Assembly: GCA_029851415.1 (NCBI GenBank)
Contig: CM056743.1
Span: forward strand, 90,742,501-90,806,500
Direction of reading: 5' to 3'
From: Eretmocerus hayati
Taxonomy: Eukaryota; Arthropoda; Insecta; Hymenoptera; Aphelinidae
Length of the DNA: 64,000 nt
The notes under the pieces were generated by a model. It saw only the letters and a list, made by a program, of their open reading frames with translations. It ran no database searches and was not told the DNA's origin. Positions within the stretch are counted from its first letter, which is position 1; every line of letters starts with the position of its first letter. Position numbers and translations under genes: made by a program. Shown here piece after piece: positions 35,555 to 45,067 of the stretch.

Positions 35555-35734
35555 TGTAACGTGGAGGGCATCAGCAGGGGGAAATTTCCTGAAAAGCTAA
35601 ACCCACCCATCGCTACCTCATTTATTTGGGCCAGATCAGGTCAGGGCCAGGCACCCCGCGCCACGGGGGGCGGGACGGTGGGGCAAATTGGGAGCACCTG
35701 AAAATCACGAAAATATTCTGCGGACACTGTATAT
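35555..35734 (-). mobile_element. Old Gypsy-type LTR, part 1 (R-U5 side)
   Basis: Reads on minus as a diverged relative of the LTRs at 42,511 and 52,871. It starts at the LTR terminus TGTAACG (the inverse of CGTTACA) and continues through the blocks corresponding to CACCTGAAAA, CCCCGCGCCACG and TCTGCGGACAC. It is cut at 35,734 by the giant foldback copy 2 and resumes at 38,258. No internal gag or pol follows, so this is a solo or truncated LTR. Confidence 0.6.
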
Positions 35735-38251
35735 GAGTCATTCTTTTTAATATCGCCAGGTTTTGTGGCGGGGGGTCAGGGATTTTTCTGTAACTTTAGG
35801 TACATGTTGTATATGATGGAAGAAACTGAAAAGCACAGTTTTTAGGTCCCGAAAGTCATCCGCGCGAGTTTGGCGCCCTATTTTCGTTTTCAAAATTCGT
35901 GAAAAATTCGATTATTCAACTTTTTGATTGATTTCTCACCAGTATAGAATCCGGTAAAAAAATTATCCAAGACACATATTTCGACGTAAAATGAGCTGAA
36001 TTTTACGAAAAAAATACTCTCACATCCGTCAAAGGTAAACATAACCTCAAAAAAGTGGTTTTTTTCAGAAAAACACAATTTTCAAGTCTTAGGCCCTATT
36101 TGATCTCAATTTTGACATTTTTATCGGATTCCTCGTCAAATTTTACGTCGAAAACCGTTTCCATAAAATTGGGCTGAAGATGGGTTTGGCCACCATAATA
36201 ACAACTTTAGTAGCAGGGTCGTAAAAATAGCGCTAAATGGTTCGTTTCGGGAGGGACACTTATAACACTGGACAACAAAATGTTGGTTCATAAGTAGCGC
36301 ATTGATCAAGCAATGACTTTTTCGTGTATTTTTCGACGCAGAAACCGAATCCGAAACCAGTTTTGCACCTAGACATCAGGAATTTTTTTAAATCGCGAAA
36401 TACTGAGCTTCTAAAAAACTGCGTTTTTAGCGTTTTTTGATGATTCTGTAGATACATGATTTTGATGGTGCAACCTTGCAGCGGGCTTTGAGCGTACCCA
36501 GACTATGATTTCTGACGTATTTTGAGCTGCTGAACACGATGGCAGTGGTTTTAGAGGGCTAGCATGCGTTCGGAACGAAGGACAAGGTGATTTTTTGAGT
36601 TGCTATCAGGAGAGTTTGGACAATTTCGCAATCAATCTCAAAGTGCTCACGAAATTGATCAGAAACACCCTTTTGGATCTCACGAGAGCGCATTCTTTTC
36701 GTATTTGTACACGCAGTGAGGGAAAAATATTTGTAATCGCCTAGAAATAGATGAGTAGAATATACGCGTGTTATTCCGAAAAGAAACTTTTGATCTATTC
36801 CTGAGGTAAGCTCAAGCTTTCTCGTAATGAGTCAAAGCAGTTTCCTAGTCTCATGTGCTTCTGAGAACATATAGGTAGCCGTTTGCAACCAGCCCAAGAT
36901 GGTACATCTGACGCTGAATATTCTTATTCACTCCCCTCCAGAATAGAATCATTGGAGTGCCCACATTAGCTTAGGGTGAGAAACGATGTAACTAGGTTGA
37001 TTACATATTCATGGTATGTCAAGGTACGTTCCGTGACCTAAACCGAGTTTAGGTCTCCGGGACTTCTGATACCGTATCCTAGCAACAAAATGACATTGTT
37101 TTAATAGTTTGAGTGACTTCTACGTACAAATACTCGAACTTTGATCCAATACGAGGAGGCTTGAACTCACTCGAGGAATAGATCTCGAAATAGATCAAAA
37201 GTTTCTTTTCGGAATAACACGCGTATATTCTACTCATCTATTTCTAGGCGATTACAAATATTTTTCCCTCACTGCGTGTACAAATACAAAAAGAATGCGC
37301 TCTCGTGAGATCCAAAAGGGTGTTTCTGATCAATTTCGTGAGCACTTTGAGATTGATTGCGAAATTGTCCAAACTCTCCTGATAGCAACTCAAAAAATCA
37401 CCTTGTCCTTCGTTCCGAACGCAGGCTAGCCCTCTAAAACCACTGCCATCGTGTTCAGCAGCTCGAAATACGTCAGAAATCATAGTCTGGGTACGCTCAA
37501 AGCCCGCTGCAAGGTTGCACCATCAAAATCATGTATCTACAGAATCATCAAAAAACGCTAAAAACGCAGTTTTTTAGAAGCTCAGTATTTCGCGATTTAA
37601 AAAAATTCCTGATGTCTAGGTGCAAAACTGGTTTCGGATTCGGTTTCTGCGTCGAAAAATACACGAAAAAGTCATTGCTTGATCAATGCGCTACTTATGA
37701 ACCAACATTTTGTTGTCCAGTGTTATAAGTGTCCCTCCCGAAACGAACAATTTAGCGCTATTTTTACGACCCTGCTACTAAAGTTGTTATTATGGTGGCC
37801 AAACCCATCTTCAACCCAATTTTATGGAAACGGTTTTCGACGTGAAATTTGACGAGGAATCCGATGAAAATGTCAAAATTGAGATAAAATAGGGCCTAAG
37901 ACTTGAAAATTGTGTTTTTCTGAAAAAAACCACTTTTTTGAGGTTATGTTTACCTTTGACGGATCTGAGAGTATTTTTACGTAAAATTCAGCTCATTTTA
38001 CGTCGAAATATGTGTCTTGGATAATTTTTTTACTGGGTTCTATACTGGTGAGAAATCAATCAAAAAGTTGAAAAATCGAATTTTTCACGAATTTTGAAAA
38101 CGAAAATAGGGCGCCAAACTCGCGCGGATGACTTTCGGGACCTAAAAACTGTGCTTTTCATCTTCTTCCATCATATACAACATGTACCTAAAGTTACAGA
38201 AAAATCCCTGACCCCCGCCACAAAACCTGGCGATATTAAAAAGAATGACTC
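35735..38251. mobile_element. Giant foldback element, copy 2 (complete, 2,517 bp)
   Basis: Ends are GAGTCATTCTTTTTAATATC and its inverse, flanked by GTATAT on both sides (35,729-35,734 and 38,252-38,257). Arms of about 1.08 kb surround a roughly 340-bp spacer. The frames at 36,260-36,457 (minus) and 37,531-37,728 (plus) are mirror copies that translate identically, so the arms are nearly identical here. No transposase; non-autonomous. It inserted into the old LTR, so it is younger than that LTR. Confidence 0.9.
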
Positions 38252-38257
38252 GTATAT

Positions 38258-38873
38258 ATCTCGTATCGAAAATAATCACTCTCCGGATTAGGAAATTACC
38301 AACGGAATTTATTGCTATTAGGAACTCATTTCGAGGCACGCAGGCCAATAAAACTAATATAGAACGCCATCTGTGGCGGATCTATGCATCTAACGTCCGT
38401 AAATTGTTCAATAAACTCACTGTAAAAATCTCTCGAAATTCACTTTAGAGCGAAAACGCCCATATACACTTATTCGAAAAAATCACTGCACCACTTTGTA
38501 GCAGAAATGCCCATATACACGGTGGGCGGAGCTAACTTGAGGGGTGGGAGCTATTCCCCAGCGGGCGGACCCGTCCCTCTCCAACTCTCCGCGCCTTCGT
38601 CTCCGGAAGTCAGAGCGATGACACAAAATGGCCGCTATAACGACCCGCGTGGCTCAGCATGGCCAAAACGTGCCTGCGAAATTGGCACGGGGAGTTGGAG
38701 GAACACGGTTGCGACGCGATGGGTCGGCGGACAAGAGGGACACACCGCGTCGCGAGCTGGGAAATAGGCCACCCGGTAGCCCTGGACACGACTCTCCGCC
38801 CGGGGGGTCACGATGTGGGCGGATGCACCCGGGGGGGGGGGGGGGGAACGCAATACCACTCACCGCTGGAAAA
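38258..38873 (-). mobile_element. Old Gypsy-type LTR, part 2 (U3 side)
   Basis: Continues the relic after the foldback. Blocks ATAATCACTC, ATGCCCATATACA...GGGCGG, AAATGGCCG and ACACGACTCTCCG lie in the same order as in the reverse complement of the intact LTRs. A run of 16 G at 38,831-38,846 is near the end. Similarity is lost at about 38,873, where LINE sequence begins. Confidence 0.55.
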
Positions 38874-39125
38874 GCCGATGGAATAGCTCACGGTGCTGAG
38901 TATGGCTCTCCTGTTTGGCTTGGGGCCACCAATGTTTGGCATGAGCCGTTGGAGGGCGCCACCAACCGTGTCCGCCTTCAGCGCTGCTTCTCTGGCTTAC
39001 GCCTTGTAGCTCCATTGGTCATCAAACCAAATCCCGAGGTACTTGAGTTCCCTCTTGAGTGGTATCTCGTATCCGTTGATGGAGAACACGGGAGTTTTGA
39101 AACTCCTCCTCTTTGTGTTAGTGGT
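38874..39125 (-). pseudogene. R1-clade LINE, reverse-transcriptase thumb fragment
   Basis: On minus it reads TKRRSFKTPVFSINGYEIPL, then KYLGIWFDDQWSYKA, a TAA stop, and LQRLMPNIGGPKPNRRAILS up to STVSYSI. KYLGxxxDD and RLMPNIGGP are typical of the region after the RT active site in R1-clade elements. The end overlaps the start of the copy at 40,047-41,171, showing both belong to one family. Truncated on both sides. Confidence 0.7.
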
Positions 39126-40030
39126 CCTCCCGTTTGTGTTAGTTGTCCCACCTACCCCCGCCCACCAGTCCGAGTACCCCGTTCTTGGATCCTCCCACTT
39201 GCCGACCGCGCCTACAGTCCGGTGGCCTCAGATGACGTTCCAACCCCCGCATCCTGCAGCATGGTCCCATCCGGTCACCAACCGGCACTACCACAGGAGC
39301 GGGATTTGGGGTATCGCCCCTACCGTTGTGCGGGACTGCCTCCCCTCGTGGTTAGCGTGGGGTTCGGGTCCCCCTACTACCGGCGGCCCAGGAGCGATCA
39401 CTGGTTTCAACGCGGTACCCTCCAGAGTGGGTACGGACACAGCAGCGGAAGAATCCCCTCCCAGGGACGGTTGCACTGGTGGCGTGAGTGGCGCGCTGTG
39501 TGTGTGGTGTCAGTGTAATGTCAGTCTCGCCTGTGTTTCTACCGGAGTCCCGACCAATCGCCATGCCAGGTGATACCGTGGTAGCACTCCCTAGTTCGGC
39601 CGATCTCTGTCCCCATGAGGGTTCTTGTGTTCCCTTGGGAAAGATCGTGTTACCACTCAGCGAGAGAATGCCCGACTTGATTCGGGCCCTCGCGTCACTC
39701 TTGTGATCCGATGCATATACGATAGAGATACCCTGTATCGACAAGGTCACCGCGTTGCTTCTCACCAACTTTCGGTGTGCCCCTCGAAGCCAGCAAGGCC
39801 GTCGTCGGTCGGCTCAGAATGTCCACGCGGGTTCACTTATTGTTTCAGTGTGATGTTGTACTGTGTATCTGCGACTCCTTGTCTGCGCTCGCTTATTTTG
39901 CATACTCTGCATATTCACGAGTAACCAGAGATACTGAGGATCATATCAATCCCCAGTTACTCTGGCCGTGCCACTATCCGCACCCTGTGGACGCACCCAG
40001 TAGCATGGAGAATGCTCTACCTCAACACGG
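39126..40030 (-). other. GC-rich sequence, possibly LINE 5' region
   Basis: Moderately GC-rich with long frames on both strands but no motif. It continues from the RT fragment to the (ATCT)n-adjacent sequence and may be the 5' part of LINE copy 1 after an internal deletion. I cannot confirm that. Confidence 0.3.
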
Positions 40031-40046
40031 TTCCTGGGATCTATCT

Positions 40047-41171
40047 TTTTTTTTTTTTTTTTTTCTTTAAGTGGAATATAAGGAAAAATCTGATGACAGG
40101 CTATCCCTAATGGATCTCCCACCGGCAGACCATAAGCGCTTTCATTTTGCTCACCCGGTAAACCGGATGAGCATGAATCCAACGCCCGTGTGCCCTGGGG
40201 GCTAAAACCTTCTGCTCTCAGCCCTACGATGTTGGCAAGCCATCATTGCAGAACTGGGGGCAGCTAACCACTATCTAACCAACCCACCCCGGAACCGCGT
40301 TAGCATTACTTCAGGGTGGGAGGCGTATCGCGCGCCATGAGGCGTCCCTCTTCGGTGTGTCCGCTCTTCTGTCTTCTCTCTTCGTCGTCAATGATCACTC
40401 TTCAAGTCGTCGTTGTTCGCTATGCAGCGCCCCTTGCTTGACGCTGCAATGCCCGTTCTCGCTCTTCTTTTCGGGTGATCGCTGTCTTGATATAGGCGGC
40501 GATCTTATCCCATGTCTCTTTGTTGCGGAGCATGAACGGCAATAGATTCTCAGGGGTGATCTGATTTCCAAGCCAGTTCACGAGCTCCGCTCTCTCCGTA
40601 GCTGTGTTCATGCAATGGAAGAGTGCATGCTCCACATCGTCCCAGTCTGCCGCACACATCTGACAGACCGGGATCTCCCTCTTCTGGAACCGCTCCAGGT
40701 ACTCTCCGAAGCAGCCATGCCCACTAAACGCTTGCGTCAGCCAGTAATCCAGCTCTCTGTGAGCTCGATCGATCCACCTGGCTATGTTGGGGATCAGCCT
40801 TCGCGTCCACTTCCCTTTCGTTGAGCTCTCCCACTCTTTTTGCCACTCTTCGACGGTCTCCCCCCTCTCGACGTCTCGTATGAGGGCCTTGCGAGTTGGG
40901 TTGAGCACGACTCCATCGCTCTTGAGGGTTTCTTGGCGTTTCCATACCCGCACTCTCTCGGCTACAAGCAGTCGAATGGGTGGTGTACCCGCAAGCACAC
41001 AGGCTGCGTGGTCAGACACCGTGCAATAAGCACTGATCGTCCGTAGCGCGAAACGCCGCTGGACTGGACCTAGCTTTGCATCGATTACGGACCCTCTAGC
41101 TACCTGCCCCCAAATTGGTGCACCGTACAGCATGATGGAATAGCTCACGGTGCTGAGTAAGGCTCTTCTGT
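40047..41171 (-). mobile_element. 5'-truncated R1-clade LINE with poly(A) tail
   Basis: A run of T (from 40,047, about 18 bases) is the poly(A) tail on minus. The flanks TTCCTGGGATCTATCT at 40,031-40,046 and 41,172-41,187 are identical, a 16-bp target duplication of the kind made by target-primed reverse transcription. The 3' untranslated part is 40,069-40,419. The 5' end is truncated in the RT gene at 41,171. Confidence 0.9.
40420..41171 (-). CDS. LINE ORF2 C-terminus (RT thumb plus zinc knuckle), partial
   Basis: Open from the truncation point to a natural stop. It begins LSTVSYSIMLYGAPIW, followed by VQRRFALRTISAYCTVSDHA and AGTPPIRLLVAER, a block standard in R1-clade and related insect LINEs just after the RT domain. 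The second half has WLTQAFSGHGCFGEYLERF and a CxxC...H...C zinc knuckle (CQMC...HALFHC), which in this clade is thought to help target recognition. The palm with the catalytic aspartates and the endonuclease are missing, so it cannot be active. The frame is intact, suggesting a young insertion. Confidence 0.85.
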
Positions 41172-41179
41172 TTCCTGGG

Positions 41180-41220
41180 ATCTATCTATTCATCTATCTA
41201 TCTATCTATCTATCTATCTA
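41180..41220. repeat. (ATCT)n microsatellite
   Basis: About ten tetranucleotide units, directly left of the Polinton ATPase stop codon. The LINE copy at 40,047 landed at the edge of this tract. Confidence 0.95.
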
Positions 41221-41222
41221 CC

Positions 41223-41873
41223 TCAATTTAGGGGGCTATCTTTATCAATTCTCAGAAACCCATATTTATCACTCCAACACTCGAGACATATCTTTTCGAA
41301 TTTCTCAAACGACATATCGTTATTGACGTGATTATTGTAGGTATGTTCCAAATTACCATCGTCTTGATTGAATAATATTATAAAATTAGCATTGTCACGG
41401 ATTGAGTATTTGGGTATTCTTGCATATGACTGGCAGAGATGAAAACAGTCAACTTTTGAGTGTCGTCCCATTGAAGAGTACGATGCAATAATGTTTCGTC
41501 TACAACATGCTATATCATCAAAAATGAATACTGAATTAGGCTTGAACTCATCCGGTTCTACCATCTCAGCGTTATTCGAGAAAGTACGATACCCAATCCC
41601 ATCGTGACTCTTCATTATTGTCTCGAGAAAACGATATTTCGGTTGATGAAGAGACTTTGAGTGAACATAGAGGTTATCGAAAACCAGACCGTATGGATTA
41701 GTCACAAGATTTATCACCGCATTCGTCTTGCCACAGTTAGATGGTCCACAAACAATTGATCGTATGGTATCAGGGAGAGTCCCGCCGTGGCGTTTGGCAC
41801 TACTCAGAGATCCGTCTTCATGTTCCAAGCATTGGTCTAGATCTATAATCTGTATCCCACACCTGACGAACAA
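41223..41873 (-). CDS. Polinton packaging ATPase
   Basis: About 216 residues. Walker A is GPSNCGKT (residues 43-50 of this frame) and Walker B VFIFDD (115-120), followed by FHLCQSYARIPK, the arrangement of FtsK/HerA-type genome-packaging ATPases of Polintons and adeno-like or NCLDV-like viruses. It would pump DNA into capsids. The frame has no ATG before Walker A. It opens at a TTG directly after a TGA, while an ATG at 41,880 lies in the neighbouring frame, so a one-base indel near 41,874 probably removed the start. It diverges from the PLA2-like gene with an 85-bp gap that could act as a bidirectional promoter. Confidence 0.9.
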   Translation of the reverse strand: MFVRCGIQIIDLDQCLEHEDGSLSSAKRHGGTLPDTIRSIVCGPSNCGKTNAVINLVTNPYGLVFDNLYVHSKSLHQPKYRFLETIMKSHDGIGYRTFSNNAEMVEPDEFKPNSVFIFDDIACCRRNIIASYSSMGRHSKVDCFHLCQSYARIPKYSIRDNANFIILFNQDDGNLEHTYNNHVNNDMSFEKFEKICLECWSDKYGFLRIDKDSPLN

Positions 41874-41965
41874 CCTTCATGGTATGATTTCAACGATACT
41901 ACTAAATCAATCGTATTAAACACCACACTTCAAAGAAGAACCATTCAGTTTCTCCTGAGCGATCA

Positions 41966-42510
41966 ATGGGTGCGCATCTCATTCGAAAAGATAGGAAAGG
42001 ACTCCTGAATAAAGTGATCAATAATCTCTCATTCGAAATCCACTTACCTGGGTATAATTATTGTGGACCTGGGACGGAGTTGCATCAGAGATTGAGTCGT
42101 GGTGATCCAGGTATTAATGAGTTAGACGAAGCGTGCGAAAGACACGATATTGCATACAATCAGGATAAAGAATTGGAAAAACGTCATTTAGCTGACGAAG
42201 AAACGCAAAAGATAGCTGGAAAACGTATCAAGGCAAGAAACGCTTCTATTGGTGAGAAAATAGCTGCACGAGGGGTTACCGGTGCGATGAAGGTGGAACA
42301 AAAATTGGGTATGGGATAACCACCACGGGAAACGAAGTCTAAGAGAAACACTGGCAGAGTCAAGAAACGCAAAACACGCGATCTTAGAGAAATTTCACTC
42401 GCCAAGCGTGGGGGATTTTAACCAGCAGTTATCCCGGCTTTAGGTGTTCTCGGAGCCTTGTCTGGACTAGCGGATGGTGTGACGAATGTCGCTGAGAATA
42501 TCAGTGAGAT
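41966..42510 (+). pseudogene. PLA2-like / minor-capsid-like N-terminal part of split protease gene
   Basis: The ATG at 41,966 starts a phospholipase A2-like domain of the parvovirus-VP1 type: calcium-loop pattern YNYCGPGT (residues 31-37) and catalytic HDIAY (60-64). In the same frame, after TAA at 42,317, comes a lysine/arginine-rich stretch ending AKRGGF, then a second TAA at 42,419, then a hydrophobic Gly/Ala/Leu segment resembling adenovirus-type minor capsid precursors. The frame runs into the Gypsy insertion at 42,510 and would continue in register into 54,300. The PLA2 domain probably aids membrane passage in the related particles. Two stops plus the 11.8-kb insertion make it dead. Confidence 0.85.
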
Positions 42511-43934
42511 TGCAACGTGGAAGTTGCAGCACGCTTTTGGGGAAACCCTTGTTTAGCCCTCGTCGTCGCCTCGGAGCGTATATTCAGAAAACTGATGTAT
42601 TTTTAACGTTTCGTGTCGAGTCACGCTCCGAGGGACGAGAGATGGACGAGTTTGCCGCGAGACAGAGTATGTTGCAGTTTGAGATCGGGAAGTTACTCCC
42701 GCCGCCGGGTGGCGGCAGCACCTCCCGGACTCTTTTCCCCAGCAGCCGCGTGCGCCGACGCAAGCGTGAGCGGCGTCTCGGCCTTCTTCTTCTCGTGGAT
42801 GGCGAGCTGTGCGCAACAAGTGGAGAGCAGAGAGTTTCCCCAAGTCTCCTCGTGTGGAAATTGTGCGCGATTTAGAGTGCCCCAGTGCTCGAGAATGGTG
42901 TAGTGAATTACCAGTACGCTAGTTCCGCCGGCTTCGACTACACCGGTATATCTCGCGTGGACTTTTTGTGGCTTGGGGGACCCCCCTGGAGACGCGCTGG
43001 CGAGGACACGCCGCGTGAGTTGGTGCCAGCCCAGAGGACGACGCCACGGTTCCCAGCCGACCAGCAGCACCCGACGACACGGTGAGTGAGCTCAGGTGAT
43101 TCCCCCAGTGATTCCCCGCCCTCGTGTGCCCCAAGTGATCGGAGAGTCGTGTGTGATGTCGCGGGTGCCCCAGACGCCGTGAAGCTCATGCTCCCGAATC
43201 AAGCGCGTGCTTAGGAAGTGACGCCAAGTCGAGGAGGCCATCGCCTCGGACAGTGGCGGGCAATAGTCGACGCCCGCTGGCCTGGCCACGCTTTATACTA
43301 GGCTCGCCCTGTCCAACTCGCGATGAGCACTCGCTAAGCAAACCCCGAGTAGACCGCGTTCCGGGCCATTCTTTTCCCCGCGTGCAGAGATTGTCGGCCA
43401 TTTTGCGCTGCACTCTCGCTCATCCGGTGCGGGCGGAAATCGTCTCCCCGCAAGTGAAACGACGAAGACAGGCGGAATCAGTGGAGATTTGCCCCGCCCA
43501 CATGTATATGGGCATTCCTGACGAAAGTGAATGTGCGCACCAGTGACCGATATATAGGGACATTTCCAACGAAAAGCAGTTGAAGATGACTTTCGATGAA
43601 CACTTTTATCGACAGTGCAAATTTTTTGGACGCCACGTGAGGCTTTGTATTTTAGGCTTATCGACCTGTGTGTCGTAACATGAAGTAGTAATCGGAAATA
43701 AACGTCATTTGTATTTTTTCACATAACTTCGTGAGTGATTATTAGGAACCGAATCTATGTGTCCGCAACCCAGAATCTTTCGCGTTTTTCAGGTGTGCTC
43801 CTGATTCCCCCATCCCCCGTCCCGCCCTTCGTGGCGCGGGGACCCTGGCCTTGTCCCGATCCGGCCAAAAACAAATTAGGTAACCCGGGGTGGGTCTATT
43901 CTTTTTTTCAGGTGACCCATCTCGCCCCGTTACA
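42511..43934 (+). repeat. 5' LTR
   Basis: 1,424 bp, from TGCAACGTGG to CCCCGTTACA. Very similar to the 3' LTR with scattered substitutions and a one-base length difference. Short frames inside it occur identically in both LTRs and are not genes. Confidence 0.97.
43551..43556 (+). promoter_or_regulatory. TATA box of the 5' LTR
   Basis: TATATA upstream of the likely R region. The counterpart in the 3' LTR is at 53,911. AATAAA, the probable polyadenylation signal, lies about 146 bp downstream at 43,697-43,702 (54,057-54,062 in the 3' LTR). Confidence 0.5.
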
Positions 43935-43953
43935 TGGCGATCCTGCCAGGATC
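43935..43953 (+). promoter_or_regulatory. Primer-binding site
   Basis: TGGCGATCCTGCCAGGATC starts directly after the 5' LTR. TGG pairs with the CCA end of a tRNA, and the rest resembles the complement of an arginine tRNA 3' end, a primer used by several insect Gypsy lineages. The tRNA identity is inference. Confidence 0.65.
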
Positions 43954-45067
43954 TCGATTTTTGCCAGTGAGCGCACTGGATGGTTGCGGACACAGCGCGC
44001 GTGTGAGAGTAGGTAGCGTCGCGGGACCCCGCGGACAGGTTGTGCAGATTGTGCCGCCGGTTTATGCCGACGATTTAATTAAAATTGCGAGCGATCTCGC
44101 GTGCACTTATCCAATTGCGCTTGTCACTAAGGTGACTGAACCACCCACGGTCTACGTGCCGCGCCCCACCCCCCGAGCGCGCTTAGTGACCCACTTGCCC
44201 CCAGATTAGTCGTGTGAGTACTCGTTGAGAACGTCTTGGCGAGTACTGTTCGATACGCCACCGCGCGCTCTGCCGCACCCACGCGTCTCGGACCCACCAC
44301 GCGACTCAGCTCCCGAACGACGCGGACCCCGTCGTGTGGGTACTCTTTTGAAACCTCTCAGCGAGTACAGTTCGAAACGCCACCGCGCGCTCCGCCGCAC
44401 CCACGCGTCTCGGACCCACCACGCGACGTAGAATTCTGAATGGACTGAACCACATCGTGTTTGTGCTCGTTGAATAGCGCTCGGTGTGTACTTTCCGGAT
44501 GGGATCGTGCGCCCCGCTTCAGCACACCCTGCGGACCCACCGCGCGTGGAACCCACCAATCGACGAGCATCATACCGTGTGGGAACTCGTTCGACAGCGT
44601 GTGCTGAATAGATTCCAGTGCTCGTATGGATTCTGACGCCGCCATTTTTGGGTACGAGTTTTCACCCATGATGCGACCGGATTTCGGAGAATTCGCGAGA
44701 TTGCGTGTCGGGCGTGACACTTAGCGAGGTTTCGAAGCGTTCGACGCCTATAGCGGCCACCTGCGGCGGATACACGACTCTCCATCCCACCCTCGTCCAT
44801 TGCATGCTCTTTTTAATAGTAGTCATTGGGTTAGAGGGAAGTTGAGAATCCTGCATCCCCATCCTTGCTGTATTTTCCTCAAATATTTCGTTCCGAGAAC
44901 TCACGTTCTCATCAAGGATACGCCGAACAGAACCGCGATAGGTTATCACGAGGGGTTAGGAATGTTTGATCGCACCGAGAAGGGAAGAGTTTCTCGTTGT
45001 CACGCCAAATTCGAGCTTTAGCTCCTGCCTAGACGCCTGAGTTGAGCTTTAGCTCCTAATCGTCAAG
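43954..45067 (+). other. Gypsy leader with tandem duplication
   Basis: Untranslated leader before gag. About 65 bp at 44,251-44,315 is repeated at 44,363-44,427 (CGCCACCGCGCGCTCnGCCG...CCACCACGCGA), and a weaker third copy may follow. Frames here are on both strands and repetitive, so I call none. Confidence 0.6.

Noticed and set aside
38507..39573. Long plus-strand frames (up to 296 codons) in GC-rich sequence
   Set aside because: They overlap LTR relic and LINE sequence read on minus, are low-complexity, and overlap one another in several frames.
41223..42510. Integrated densovirus or adenovirus, suggested by PLA2-like and adenain-like domains
   Set aside because: The neighbouring retrovirus-like integrase with chromodomain and protein-primed polymerase B define a Polinton instead.
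42553..43546. Many frames of 60-130 codons in the LTR
   Set aside because: They occur identically in both LTRs, on both strands, with no domain; GC-rich sequence alone explains them.
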